From: Notospermus geniculatus
Taxonomy: Eukaryota; Nemertea; Pilidiophora; Heteronemertea; Lineidae
DNA length: 64,000 bases
NCBI GenBank assembly: GCA_002633025.1
Contig: NMRB01000037.1
Span: 284,132-348,131, forward strand
Direction of reading: 5' to 3'
Both the position numbers and the translations under genes were made by a program. The notes below the pieces were generated by a model. That model saw nothing but the letters and a program-made list of their open reading frames with translations. It was not told the origin of the DNA and did no database searches. How positions within the stretch are numbered: position 1 is the stretch's first letter; each line of letters begins with the position of its first letter. Below are positions 33,459 to 45,479 of this stretch, one piece after another.

Positions 33459-34883
33459 ATGCCACAAGAAAACATGTGGGCACAGCTGGCGAAAGACATT
33501 CGCGCCCATTACTCAAAAAGGACACCTTACCACCGATTTCTCAGAGAACTGTTGGTTTATTTCGTGTACATCACGTGGCGATATGTCTTCAGATTCCTGC
33601 AGAGGGGGTGGTGGAGACTCAACGGAACAGCTCGTACCCTTTCCAAGACCCGAAATGAATCCCACGACGCATACGGGCATTGTGCGCATGTGCAAAAGAT
33701 CATCTGGAGGAGGAAGGCGGACGTTTTGTGTATCACGCGGTCCAAGGACTTCATCTGTGTTCACGAAAGATTTGATGATCCCAGGTGTGTTCTGGCCGAC
33801 AACGTGACACTTTACTCTGTCGGGCACTATGAAACTACTTTCGTGGAAACTCCAGCTAAAATGGATATCCACCATTCTAAACACGCCACCTTCCTCTTCA
33901 TGGCGCAGTACCTGTACGCAGTGCGGACCATCACCATCCCAAATTGGGCATTCAAAAAGCTAGCGGAAGAGGTCGGTGATCCTAAAGCGGAAGTGACGTA
34001 TCTTGCCAACACTGGGCGTTGTGGGTCCACCATTTTGACCCAGATGTTCGAGGCTTGTCCAAGCGTGTTGTCACTGAGCGAGCCTGACGCGTTCACGAAC
34101 CTTGATGTGCTGAAGTACGAACTCCCTGAGGACGAATACAAAGAACTCCTCCGAAGTTCCCTTCGTCTGCTGTGCAAGCCAGTCTCGAAAACGGACGTCA
34201 AATACGTCCTCATCAAAACAAGAAGTAACAGCGTCCGCCATGCGCCTGTGATCGGTGAACTGCTCCCGTCAGTCAAACTCCTTTTCATGTACCGCGACCG
34301 GATGGAGACAGTTCGCTCCATGGACCAAGCCTTCTCCGCCATCTTGGTTTACTGGCTCCTCTTCATCTTCCAAGCCTCCTCTCTCCTCAGGAAGCTTTTG
34401 CCGAAACAGGTCGCAAGGTGTCGCCACTTTTGCTTCGGTGACGATGAAGGTACAGCTTGGATGCGGAACTCGGACAAGCTGTCCAGCTCTCTGACAATCT
34501 TCTACTATCTGTGCATGCATCACTGCTGGGTGGTTAAGAAATATTATGATTTCCAAGAAAGCGGGGTTGATATCCCTGCAGTCAAGTACGAAGACATGAT
34601 AGGGAATCCGTCACGTGCTTGCAAGATCGTTTTCAAATATTGCGGCCTCCCAGAAGCCTCGATTCCGAACGCAATCAAAGCCATGGGGAAAGATTCGCAG
34701 CGTGCGTCGCCGCTCGCAATCGATGCCAAGAAGAAACGGAAGCGTCATGACGTCACACCGGAAGTACTTGAAATATGTGACACATTTTGCGAGAGATCAG
34801 GCATCCCCAGCTTTAGTGAAAACGCAGTGTTACCAAGGACAATTACCGGTACCATGGTAAACACGGAAGTCAACGAATCGTAA
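33459..34883 (+). CDS. PAPS-dependent sulfotransferase-like protein ST2
   Basis: 474 residues, coding in one exon. A 5' UTR intron is supported: donor gttcgag|gtgagt at 33097/33098 and acceptor tttttctccag ending at 33448, ten bases before the ATG. A hydrophobic stretch is at residues 31-48 (LLVYFVYITW on). The phosphosulfate-binding loop NTGRCGSTILTQ is at 184-195 and the 3'-phosphate motif RDRMETVRS at 279-287 (Arg279, Ser287). KYEDMIGNPSRA is near 376. A second hydrophobic stretch (ILVYWLLFIFQ, about 295-305) could be structural. The family transfers sulfate from PAPS, and the membrane-linked members act in the Golgi. The substrate cannot be told. It differs from ST3 by roughly nine residues. 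Confidence 0.88.
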   Translation: MPQENMWAQLAKDIRAHYSKRTPYHRFLRELLVYFVYITWRYVFRFLQRGWWRLNGTARTLSKTRNESHDAYGHCAHVQKIIWRRKADVLCITRSKDFICVHERFDDPRCVLADNVTLYSVGHYETTFVETPAKMDIHHSKHATFLFMAQYLYAVRTITIPNWAFKKLAEEVGDPKAEVTYLANTGRCGSTILTQMFEACPSVLSLSEPDAFTNLDVLKYELPEDEYKELLRSSLRLLCKPVSKTDVKYVLIKTRSNSVRHAPVIGELLPSVKLLFMYRDRMETVRSMDQAFSAILVYWLLFIFQASSLLRKLLPKQVARCRHFCFGDDEGTAWMRNSDKLSSSLTIFYYLCMHHCWVVKKYYDFQESGVDIPAVKYEDMIGNPSRACKIVFKYCGLPEASIPNAIKAMGKDSQRASPLAIDAKKKRKRHDVTPEVLEICDTFCERSGIPSFSENAVLPRTITGTMVNTEVNES

Positions 34884-36274
34884 CTCTTTTTTTACTGCAA
34901 TTTCCGCCTCGCCTGGCAACTTTATGACAGTTGATGGGGTTTTTCCGTCGTTGCTCTTCGTGAGATCCGTTAACGAGTTCGAGTTTCCCCCTTTGCGAGA
35001 TAATATAATTTTTGTCAATAGGTCTTGGCCTACAGTATATTATATGTTTACATATGGAAACTAAAATGAGAGAATAAATTGCTTATTTTCAATCGTCACC
35101 TCGTTACGATTGTCATGCCATCCGTCGACGAGGAAACGTGATAGGGCAGTTTAGGCTCGTCCTTGATTACGTGTCCGAAGGGGCATGGCTGAGTGCGGCA
35201 AATTGCACTCCGGGATTGCACTTCACAAAGGTCAAGAAGTGACCCGGATGTACATCCGCCGTTGTTAATGCCGTGTTACTGGCGAGGTTTGGAAACTGAG
35301 GGATAAACGTAAACGGTACAACACTGACGTCACACTCCATTCTGTCCGAATGCCATGTGACGCCATTGTCGCTATTTTCGTTTCATTTGCAACAATCACA
35401 GGCGCGCCATCTGTCGGCGAAGAGCTGCACTTCAAATCAATTAGTCATGCAGCACATGTGGGTTACCATGTTATAAAATCTCACTTATATCGATCGATTA
35501 AGTTAACACACTATCATGCACCGTTGACTGCACTGACAGACTGTGCACATTTTTATCACGCTAATAGACGGCGTTAAGCCGCCATTTACAGGTCTCCTCG
35601 CTGGGTAAAATCCGTGACCACGGACGGATCGAATTGCTCTTCTGAACGTGCAACGACAGGTGAGTATAATCCAAACCGCTCTTTACGCGATGCGATGCGA
35701 GTTATGCTGGCTAGCGGCGCGAGATGAGGCCACCTACCAAAGATGGGATGCTCCGAGCAGTAGGCTAACGCCTAGGCCTACCCCAATCTCTACATTGTCC
35801 TTTCTGACATGTCTGGCCACGCCGGGCATCCTGAGAAAATCAGAGGTTCTTTCTGCACACTATGCGGTGATGGAGGGAGCCAGCATCAAGAATCCTGGGA
35901 GTGATGAACTCCGAATGATGTCGAGCGATTTTACCGTGGATAGACTTTCACCTCAATCAGTATGCGACCCGCGTAACGTCCTCGTCTATCAATGTGCGGC
36001 GATGCGAGACCCCCGTACACATTGCCCTAGTTGCTCCTTTTTCATTGTGTATGTATCAAGGCCTCGAAACGTGTCGTTGTGCCTAACAAACAATCTATCA
36101 TAAATGCACAGTTTATTCGTTGTGGATACCGCCTGTCCGGGTATACTCTGCAAGTCTGTTTGGCCTGTTACAAACCTTAGACACTGGTTGATTGTACCTC
36201 ACCACAGATATCACACACGCAATCAGGTAGGTAGGAATCCCCCTCCAGTCCCCGCCCCTGCCTGCGCTTATGGC
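34884..36274. other. ST2 3' flank (duplicated at 39409-41010)
   Basis: Conserved between the two ST blocks. It contains one possible donor, acgacag|gtgagtataatcc near 35660, also kept in the second block (40397), which could be an unlinked 5' UTR exon. No coding region is convincing; the short frames differ between copies. Confidence 0.5.
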
Positions 36275-36705
36275 AAGCCGTTTGTTCATTATTTCCAGAA
36301 ACTTAGTTTTTGCTCCAGAAACTATAGGTGTCTGACTTCAAAAACTAAGTTTCTGGTCGAAAAACTTAGTTTTTGGACATCTAACTAGTACTTTGAATCC
36401 AGAAACTTAGTTTCACGAGCAAAAACTAAGATTCTGCACCAAAAACTAAGTTTCTGGACCAAAATCTTGGTTTCTGGACCCAAATCTTGGTTTCTGAAGT
36501 CAGAAACTTAGTTTCTGGCCAAAAACTTAGTTTCTGCTTTCAAAAACACAGTTATGGAAAGCCGTTTGTTCAGAAACCAGGTTTTTGACTTCAAAAACTT
36601 AGTATTTGAACATGTAACTTGTATTTTGGATCCAGAAACTAAGTTTCTGGACCAAAAACTTGGTTTCTGAAGTCAAAAACTTAGTTTCTAGCAAAAACTT
36701 ACAGC
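36275..36705. repeat. Degenerate minisatellite of AAAACTTAGTTTCTGG
   Basis: About twenty loosely tandem units of ccagaaacttagtttttgg and variants, in both orientations because the unit is near-palindromic. A longer unit is marked by gccgtttgttca at about 36278 and 36560. It is absent from the ST3 block. Confidence 0.8.
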
Positions 36706-37983
36706 AGACCCACCTGGGGTAGAATGATTTCTCAAAATGGTCTCACTCTCAGCTGTCTTTCCATATCGAAGTCCTCGCATCGTCATAATCATGTGTGGGC
36801 CTAATGGCACGATCAGCTGGTCAATCAAGTCACGTTCCAAAATCCCGCCCAACACAATAGCAAACCAATCAGGAAATTCAAACACCACCGCCCTATGTTT
36901 TTTTAAAAACATTTCTTGTTAGACATATGCCTGTGGTGCTCCTTCTTTAATGCCTACCCGTTTTTTAAATGCTCGCACCCTCCGTCACCGCATTCTTCGT
37001 GCGTGTTGATGGGAGCGAGCGCTAAGAACCTCTGATATATTCTTAGAATGACTTGTCCTGGACCCTCAGAAGAATCCAGCCAATACATCGATTAATTGTA
37101 TAGTGATGTAGAGTATAGCTGTTTGTTTGTCCCTAGAATAGTTTGTGATTCATGATTTTGAATGCTGGTAGGTCTAAAGTCATGTCGTCTGGACCTTCGG
37201 GTAATGTTGTTCTCGACATGTCATGTCGTGCCCTGGAAAAACGTGTTCTCCTCATGGCGAACGTGAAACGACCTTGATAAACCTCGTCCTTGTGTTACTA
37301 TTGTATGTATCAGTGCACAACGAACAAGTAGAGCAACCTGGACCCAGGCTTGTTAGATTTCCCGCTTCCTGGACCTCGGGAGCAGATGATATAGGAAGAC
37401 GGTCACGTGAGGTCATGAGATCTGGTTCAAACAAGTGTGAGTCAACCAGACATTGATAAGTTAATGACCCAGTCGAGTGTTAGTCTGATTACTAGTATAT
37501 GATCTACCCCCGTGTGTTATAGGCCTACTTCCTAGCTCGTCTCTCTTCGTAATTACTGGATATCAATGTATGCTGGACAGCGCCTACACACACGGCACGA
37601 GTAGGCCTACACACGGTACGTAGGCGAAGTTCGAGGTGAGTATACGATAATAGTCTTACATGTATTTCGTACTAAGCTTCCTCCTAAAGATCTCTGAGTC
37701 CTTTATAGACAGTGCATAGTACAGCTTATTTTGTTGCTTGCATCATGCATCATGATGCTTGCATCATGCTCCAATGTCCATTTACCCGACTGTGTACCGC
37801 CCCGAATGCTGCCGGCCATTTCTCACCAAGGTCTCTCACGCGGGCGTTCCCCGGGGGCGTTCTTCATAGGGTGAAGTCTGGGAAAGGGCACTGATCATCT
37901 ACCTTCCCTTAAGATTTCACAACATCTATCGAGGAAACTAAAGCATTTAAAGCTGACGTGTCTTTTTCTCCAGGTCGATCAGC

Positions 37984-39408
37984 ATGCCACAAGAAAACGT
38001 GTGGGCACAGCTGGCGAAAGACATTCGCGCCCATTATTCAAAAAGGACACCTTACCACCGATTCCTCAGAGAACTGTTGGTTTATTTCGTGTACATCACG
38101 TGGCGATATGTCTTCAGATTCCTGCAGAGGGGGTGGTGGAGAATCAACGGAACAGCTCGTACCCTTTCCAAGACCCGAAATGAATCCGACGACGCATACG
38201 GACATTGTGCGCATGTACAAAAGATCGTCTGGAGGAGGAAGGCGGACGTTTTGTGCATCACGCGGTCCAAGGACTTCATCTGTGTTCACGAAAGATTTGA
38301 TGATCCTAGGTGTGTTCTGGCCGACAACGTGACACTTTACTCTGTCGGGCACTATGAAACTACTTTCGTGGAAACTCCAGCTAAAATGGATATCCACCAT
38401 TCTAAACACGCCACTTTCCTCTTCATGGCGCAGTACCTGTACGCAGTGCGGACCATCACCATCCCAAATTGGGCATTCAAAAAGCTAGCGGAAGAGGTCG
38501 GCGATCCTAAAGCGGAAGTGACGTATCTTGCCAACACTGGGCGTTGTGGGTCCACCATTTTGACCCAGATGTTCGAGGCTTGTCCAAGCGTGTTGTCACT
38601 GAGCGAGCCTGACGCGTTCACGAACCTTGACGTCCTGAAGTACGAACTCCCTGAGGACGAATACAAGGAACTCCTCCGAAGTTCTCTTCGTCTGCTGTGC
38701 AAGCCAGTCTCGAAAACGGACGTCAAATACGTCCTCATCAAAACAAGAAGTAACAGCGTCCGCCATGCGCCTGTGATCGGTGAACTGTTCCCGTCAGTCA
38801 AACTCCTTTTCATGTACCGCGACCGGATGGAGACAGTTCGCTCCATGGACCAAGCCTTCTCCGCCATCTTGGTTTACTGGCTCCTCTTCATCTTCCAAGC
38901 CTCCTCTCTCCTCAGGAAGCTTTTCCCGAAACAGGTCGCAAGGTGTCGCCACTTTTGCTTCGGTGACGATGAAGGTACAGCTTGGATGCGGAACTCAGAC
39001 AAGCTGTCCAGCTCTCTGACAATCTTCTACTATCTGTGCATGCATCACTGCTGGGTGGTTAAGAAATATTATGATTTCCAAGAAAGCGGGGTTGATATCC
39101 CTGCAGTCAAGTACGAAGACATGGTAGGGAATCCGTCACGTGCTTGCAAGATCGTTTTCAAATATTGCGGCCTCCCAGAAGCCTCGATTCCGAACGCAAT
39201 CAAAGCCATGGGGAAAGATTCGCAGCGCGCGTCGCCGCTCGCAATCGATGCCAAGACGAAACGGAAGCGTCATGACGTCACACCGGAAGTACTTGAAATA
39301 TGTGACACATTTTGCGAGAGATCAGGCATTCCCAGCTTTAGTGAAAATGCAGTGTTACCAAGGACAATTACCGGTACCATGGTAAACACGGAAGTCAAAG
39401 AATCGTAA
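37984..39408 (+). CDS. PAPS-dependent sulfotransferase-like protein ST3
   Basis: 474 residues, near-identical to ST2 with the same features (TGRCGSTILTQ loop, RDRMETVRS motif, N-terminal hydrophobic segment). The same 5' UTR intron is seen (exon end 37635, next exon from 37974). Substitutions relative to ST2 include M6V, L54I, H69D, I81V, L269F, L314F, I381V, K425T and N472K, all outside the PAPS-binding residues. It lies in the second unit of a duplicated block. Its 3' flank carries a Helitron-like insertion ending at a single N. Confidence 0.88.
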   Translation: MPQENVWAQLAKDIRAHYSKRTPYHRFLRELLVYFVYITWRYVFRFLQRGWWRINGTARTLSKTRNESDDAYGHCAHVQKIVWRRKADVLCITRSKDFICVHERFDDPRCVLADNVTLYSVGHYETTFVETPAKMDIHHSKHATFLFMAQYLYAVRTITIPNWAFKKLAEEVGDPKAEVTYLANTGRCGSTILTQMFEACPSVLSLSEPDAFTNLDVLKYELPEDEYKELLRSSLRLLCKPVSKTDVKYVLIKTRSNSVRHAPVIGELFPSVKLLFMYRDRMETVRSMDQAFSAILVYWLLFIFQASSLLRKLFPKQVARCRHFCFGDDEGTAWMRNSDKLSSSLTIFYYLCMHHCWVVKKYYDFQESGVDIPAVKYEDMVGNPSRACKIVFKYCGLPEASIPNAIKAMGKDSQRASPLAIDAKTKRKRHDVTPEVLEICDTFCERSGIPSFSENAVLPRTITGTMVNTEVKES

Positions 39409-39570
39409 CTCTTTTTTACTGCACTTCCCGCCTCGCCTCGCCACTTTATGACAGTTGATGGGTTTTATCCATCTTTGCTCCTCGTGAGATCCGTTTAATA
39501 ACGAGTTCGAGTTTCCCCCTTTGCGAGATAATATTTTTGTCAATAGGTCTTGGCCTAGGCCTACAGTATA

Positions 39571-39805
39571 TTAGCGCGCAGCGCGGCGGCGAAGCCGCCG
39601 CGCGAAGCGCTTTTATGGCAACACACATATATAACAATCCCACAATTCATTGCAAATCTATATACCAAGAGCTTCAAAAAAATGTAACCGAAATTCGTTG
39701 TTTGCCCATGGGGTCCCGGGAACCGCGGGCGCCGTGGCGAAAACGAGAGGGAGGCGCACGAATAAATATATTTCTGTTCACCGAGGGTAACCCCCGAAAA
39801 ATGTA
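39571..39805 (-). mobile_element. Helitron-like fragment, 3' end intact
   Basis: Read on the minus strand, the element ends with the hairpin GCGCGGCGGC-TTC-GCCGCCGCGC, a few bases, then CTAA immediately followed by T: the CTRR|T signature of a Helitron 3' terminus. The ST2 block has the uninterrupted site (cagtatattatatg at about 35033). The 5' end runs into the single N at 39806. Confidence 0.65.
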
Positions 39806-41370
39806 NAGGGCCTACATATGGAAGCTAAAATGAGAGAATAAATTGCTTATTTTCAATCGTCACCTCGTTACGATTGTCATGCCATCCGTCGACGAGGAAA
39901 CGTGATAGGGCAGTTTAGGCTCGTCCTTGATTACGTGTCCGAAGGGGCATGGCTGAGTGCGGCAAATTGCACTTCACAAAGGTCAAGAAGTGACCCGGAT
40001 GTACATCCGCCGTTGTTAATGCCGTGTTACTGGCGAGGTTTGGAAACTGAGGGGTAAACGTAAACGGTACAACACTGACGTCACACTCCATTCTGTCCGA
40101 ATGCCATGTGACGCCATTGTCGTTTCATTTGCAACAATCACAGGCGCGCCATCTGTCGGCGAAGAGCTGCACTTCAAATCAATTAGTCATGCAGCACATG
40201 TGGGTTATCAGCAGTCATGTTATAAAATCTCACCGCTTATATCGATCGATTAACATACTATCATGCACCGTTGACTGCACTGACAGACTGTGCACATTTT
40301 TATCACGCTAATAGACGGCGTTAAGCCGCCATTTACAGGTCTCCTCGCTGGGTAAAATCCGTGACCGCGGATGCTCTTCTCAACGTGCGACGACAGGTGA
40401 GTATAATCCAAACCGCTCTTTACGCGATGCGATGCGAGTTATGCTGGCTAGCGGCGCGAGATGAGGCCACCTACCAAAGATGGGATGCTCCGAGCAGTAG
40501 CCCAACGCCTAGGCCTACCCCAATCTCTACATTGTCCTTTCTGACATGTCTGGCCACGTCGGGCATCCTGAGAAAATCAGAGGTTCTTTCTGCACACTAT
40601 GCGGTGACGGAGGGAGCCAGCATCAAGAATCCTGGGATGATGAACTCCGAATGATGTCGAGCGATTTTACCGTGGATAGACTTTCACCTCAATCAGTATG
40701 CGACCCGCGTAACGTCCTCGTCTATCAATGTGCGGCGATGCGAGGCCCCAGACACATTTCACAATGCCCTTGCTCCTTTTTCATTGTGTATGTATCTAGG
40801 CCTCGAAACGTGTCGTTGTGCCCAACAAACAATCTATCATAATGCACAGTTTATTCGTTGTGGATACCGCCTGTCAGGATATACTCTGCAAGTCTGTTTG
40901 GCCTGTTACAAACCTAAGACACTGGTTGATTGTACCTCACCACAGATATCACACACGCAATCAGGTAGGTAGGAATCCCCCTCCAGTCCCCGCCCCTGCC
41001 TGCGCTAACTTCAGCGGTTCCGCGAATGCTCTTTCCTCCGTCACCGCTCTCTCTGCGGTGACAAAGGCAGCGGGTGCTATGATAACGAACATCTGATCTC
41101 GGGACGACGCCCTCCCCCGCCAACATCAACTACAATGTATCATCAAATGAGGACGACTACAATATATTTTACTGGGTTCACCTGCACTATGATACCAAAC
41201 GGTCATTTTATATAACATAGGCCTACATAGAGTACGAAAGGCCGAGCCATGTACTTATTTAGGCCTAAATAAGTCCTCGCAGGTCATAGCACGAACACTC
41301 AGACCACATGCAGGACAAGTCCGATGTCCTTTGTGCGTATAAATGGCCGGCAGAATACTATTAACAGAAA

Positions 41371-43419
41371 GCTCATTTGTTCGTTGCTCTCCCTCCTGAC
41401 AGTGAACTGTTTGTGAAGAAAGAACGTCGATATCTTCACCCATTCGGAACGACTTGAGGCGAGCTGCTTGTCTGTCCACTGGGCGGCGCATTTCACCTCG
41501 GACACAAGTCCAAGGCAGCCATATTGTTTATCAACAAACCCACGTGACAGACCGTGGGACTGTTTTGGCCGAATTTTGGCCTGTTAAGATCTTGTTTGCT
41601 GGGTAAGTTGAGGCATATTATAAACGTACCGGTATCTCACCCAATCTGCCAATTATTGATCCAATAACGCAACGTTTGTGCGACCTAGTTAGTTCATGCG
41701 TAGGGTGCTGCAGAGGTGTGATGAGGCGAACCGCATCCAAACCCCCAGAAACGCAGGGAAATCGTTGCGCATTCAAGATGGCTGCCTTGGAGTCCGAGGG
41801 GAAATGCGAGTTGTCACGGAAATTGCCGAGCAGTTGCCTTCGGAAGTTTCGAATGATCTTCACCTAGAGATAGGCGAGGCCAACGCCTCTTGTAATTTTC
41901 CCGCATTTCTTTCCAGTGTAACGATGGCACACAATCGACTCGACGGCCAAGCTACCCAGGTCCCAAAACTTCCGCTGCACGCAATTTTTGAGAATGTTGC
42001 CGACCAGTCACCTACAAGTCCCGCCCTCCATGATGGAGACACGACCATTACATTTCGGGAACTCAACGAACGTGCCAACCAGTTCAGCAGAATGGTCAAA
42101 GCTGAACTCTCGTCTTACGGGATTCTGCAGGAGAAACCACGTGAACCTGTCATTTGTTTGATGATGTCGCCCTCTATTGACCGCATGGTGGCCATCTTGG
42201 CGATGTTCAAACTGGGAGCTGCTTATCTCCCCCTGGAGGCGAGTCTGCCAATCAACCGAGTTATTCACATCGTGAGAGAGGCGAAGCCACTCTGTCTGAT
42301 ATCATCAAGTGATAACCCGACCATTATCAACAACATGGAGATCATCAGTGAAGGGTTGAAGGTCATGGAATTTGACAACTTGAAACAGAAATTCGCGGAT
42401 TCCAAGCTTGAGACGGGCAATCTCACAGCCGGAGAAAAGTTGGGTCAAGACGCCAACCCTCTCGCTTGCGTTCTTTACACTTCCGGTAGCACGGGGCTTC
42501 CCAAAGGAGTCCGCTTACGTCATGGGAATCTTCTGAATCGTTTGTCATGGCAGTGGCGCGTGTTGCCGTTTGGAAAGGGTGAAGTTGGATGCGCCAAGAC
42601 CTCGTTGATGTTCGTGGATTCGGCAACAGAGATCTGGGGCAGCTTACTGAAGGCAGTACCACTTGTGATCGTCAGAAAGGCCCAAATGGTGGATACGGAA
42701 TTGTTCATCCGGATCCTTGGAAGATTTGGGGTATCGCGTCTGATCTTGGTCCCGTCCTTGCTGAAGAAGCTCGTCTTGATGATAACATCAGGAATTACTT
42801 CAGTTAATGCGCTCTCGAAACTTCAGCTGGTCGTTTCAAGCGGAGAGCTCTTGCCTCCTGAGCTGGCAGCCGATTTCTTCCGCACGTTCCCAACCCATTG
42901 CCGCCTCGCCAATTTCTACGGCTCGACTGAAGTGACCGGTGATGTTACATTCGACGTCTTCTCATCGGAGGCCGAGGTGAAGCAACGCACGAAGCAGGGG
43001 TGTCTGTCCATTGGGGCCGTGGTGGATAACTGCACGGTTCATCTGCTGGACGACGACCTTAAACCTGTCGGGACCGCGGACGGGGATGGAGAAATGGTGA
43101 TCAGTGGACTCAATGTTGCGGACGGCTACATGGTCGACAAGGAATCAGCCTTTGTCCGGAACACCCTCGAGGCGAGATCGGGACACGAGCTACTCTATCG
43201 CACCGGCGACTATGGCATGATCGTGGACGGCCGCGTCTACTACAAGGGACGGAAGGACTCTGTCGTAAAGATCAGGGGTCAACGGGTCAGTCTAGCAGAA
43301 GTGGAGCGAGTCGTGGGGGCAGTGAAGGAAGTTGAAAAAACTCTTGTCTTACTGCGGAAACCGATGGAGCAGAACCAAACGATCGTGGCGTTCGTTTCGC
43401 CTAAAGAGGGCGCCAAGGT
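41371..43419. repeat. Ebony duplication, unit 1
   Basis: Upstream region, first non-coding exon, 5' intron and 5' two-thirds of the ebony coding exon, collinear with 43421-45479. Units 1 and 2 meet head to tail at the single N (43420). Confidence 0.92.
41917..43419 (+). pseudogene. Ebony-like enzyme, copy 1, truncated at an undetermined base
   Basis: The coding exon starts after acceptor tttctttccag (ending 41916), with ATG at 41924. It reads collinear with the complete copy for about 498 codons: AMP-binding core YTSGSTGLPKG, FYGSTE, LYRTGDYG and KIRGQR are all present. At 43420 is a single N, after which the sequence jumps back to the region upstream of the gene. The carrier-protein and C-terminal domains are therefore missing. 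Only a few residues differ from copy 2 (for example T/A near the start, A/E in the HxIFENV motif, E/D in the DKxSAF motif). The truncation coincides with the N, so it is most likely an assembly artefact and not a decayed gene. Confidence 0.85.
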
Positions 43420-43420
43420 N

Positions 43421-45479
43421 AGAAAGCTCATGTTTGTTCGTTGCTCTCCCTCCTGACAGTGAACTTCCGCGCGCTCACTGGTTGTGAAGAAAGAACGTCG
43501 ATATCTTCACCCATTCGGAACGACCTGAGGCGAGCTGCTTATCTGTCCACTGGGCGGCGCATTTCACCTCGGACACAAGTCCAAGGCAGTCATAACCCAC
43601 GTGACAGACCGTGGGACTGTTTTGGCCGAATTTTGGCCTGTTAAGATCTTGTTTGCTGGGTAAGTTGAGGCATAATTATAAACGTACCGGTATCTCACCC
43701 AATCTGCCAATTATTGATCCAATAACGCAACGTTTTTGTGCGACCTAGTTAGTTTACGCGTAGGGTGTTGCAGGTGTGATGAGGCGAACCGCATCCGAAC
43801 CCCCAGAAACGCAGGGAAATCGTTGCGCATTCAAGATGGCTGCCTTGGAGTTGTGTCCGAGGGGAAATGCGAGTTGTCACGGAAATTGCCGAGCAGTTGC
43901 CTTCGGAAGTTTCGAATGATCTTCACCAAGAGATAGGCGAGGCCAACGCCTCTAGTAATTTTCCCGCCTTTCTTTCCAGTGTAACGATGGCACACAATCG
44001 ACTCGACGGCCAAGCTGCCCAGGTCCCAAAACTTCCGCTGCACGAAATTTTTGAGAATGTTGCCGACCAGTCACCTACAAGTCCCGCCCTCCATGATGGA
44101 GACACGACCATCACATTTCGGGAACTCAACGAACGTGCCAACCAGTTCAGCAGAATGGTCAAAGCTGAACTCTCGTCTTACGGGATTCTGCAGGAGAAAC
44201 CACGTGAACCTGTCATTTGTTTGATGATGTCGCCCTCTATTGACCGCATGGTGGCCATCTTGGCGATGTTCAAACTGGGAGCTGCTTATCTCCCCCTGGA
44301 GGCGAGTCTGCCAATCAACCGAGTTATTCACATCGTGAGAGAGGCGAAGCCACTCTGTCTGATATCATCAAGTGATAACCCGACCATTATCAACAACATG
44401 GAGATCATCAGTGAAGGGTTGAAGGTCATGGAATTTGACAACTTGAAACAGAAATTCGCGGATTCCAAGCTTGAGACGGGCAATCTCACAGCCGGAGAAA
44501 AGTTGGGTCAAGACGCCAACCCTCTCGCTTGCGTTCTTTACACTTCCGGTAGCACGGGGCTTCCCAAAGGAGTCCGCTTACGTCATGGGAATCTTCTGAA
44601 TCGTTTGTCATGGCAGTGGCGCGTGTTGCCGTTTGGAAAGGGTGAAGTTGGATGCGCCAAGACCTCGTTGATGTTCGTCGATTCGGCAACAGAGATCTGG
44701 GGCAGCTTACTGAAGGCAGTACCACTTGTGATCGTCAGAAAGGCCCAAATGGTGGATACGGAATTGTTCATCCGGATCCTTGGAAGATTTGGGGTATCGC
44801 GTCTGATCTTGGTCCCGTCCTTGCTGAAGAAGCTCGTCTTGATGATAACATCAGGAATTACTTCAGTTAATGCGCTCTCGAAACTTCAGCTGGTCGTTTC
44901 AAGCGGAGAGCTCTTGCCTCCTGAGCTGGCAGCCGATTTCTTCCGCACGTTCCCAACCCATTGCCGCCTCGCCAATTTCTACGGCTCGACTGAAGTGACC
45001 GGTGATGTTACATTCGACGTCTTCTCATCGGAGGCCGAGGTGAAGCAACGCACGAAGCAGGGGTGTCTGTCCATTGGGGCCGTGGTGGATAACTGCACGG
45101 TTCATCTGCTGGACGACGACCTTAAACCTGTCGGGACCGCGGACGGGGATGGAGAAATGGTGATCAGTGGACTCAATGTTGCGGACGGCTACATGGTCGA
45201 CAAGGATTCAGCCTTTGTCCGGAACACCCTCGAGGCGAGATCGGGACACGAGCTACTCTATCGCACCGGCGACTATGGCATGATCGTGGACGGCCGCGTC
45301 TACTACAAGGGACGGAAGGACTCTGTCGTAAAGATCAGGGGTCAACGGGTCAGTCTAGCAGAAGTGGAGCGAGTCGTGGGGGCAGTGAAGGAAGTTGAAA
45401 AAACTCTTGTCTTACTGCGGAAACCGATGGAGCAGAACCAAACGATCGTGGCGTTCGTTTCGCCTAAAGAGGGCGCCAA
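43421..45479. repeat. Ebony duplication, unit 2
   Basis: It starts immediately after the N with agaaagctcatgtttgttcg, the counterpart of about 41371. It continues beyond the homologous stretch into the rest of the intact gene. Confidence 0.92.

Larger units (their letters stand above)
30933..36265. repeat. Segmental duplication with ST2, unit 1
   Basis: The block is collinear with 36958-41010. It starts at ttttttaaatgctcgcaccc and ends near tccccgcccctgcctgcgct. It includes the ST2 promoter, 5' UTR exon, CDS and about 1.3 kb of 3' flank. Copy-specific insertions are 31079-32580 here and 39571-39805 in unit 2. Confidence 0.9.
36958..41010. repeat. Segmental duplication with ST3, unit 2
   Basis: Second copy of the block at 30933-36265. 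It lacks the 1.5-kb AATATTGG/SINE insertion and has its own Helitron-like insertion and single N at 39806. Confidence 0.9.

Noticed and set aside
33827-34342. 171-codon minus-strand frame opposite ST2 (and its twin opposite ST3)
   Set aside because: Shadow of the sulfotransferase coding strand; no independent features.
34255-34860. Plus-strand frames overlapping ST2 in other phases
   Set aside because: Shadow frames conserved only because the two gene copies are near-identical.
41696-41923. Upstream extension of the ebony frame in copy 1 (and 43867-43986 in copy 2)
   Set aside because: A strong acceptor (tttctttccag) lies seven bases before the internal ATG, and a gtaagt donor lies about 300 bases upstream, so this part is intron.
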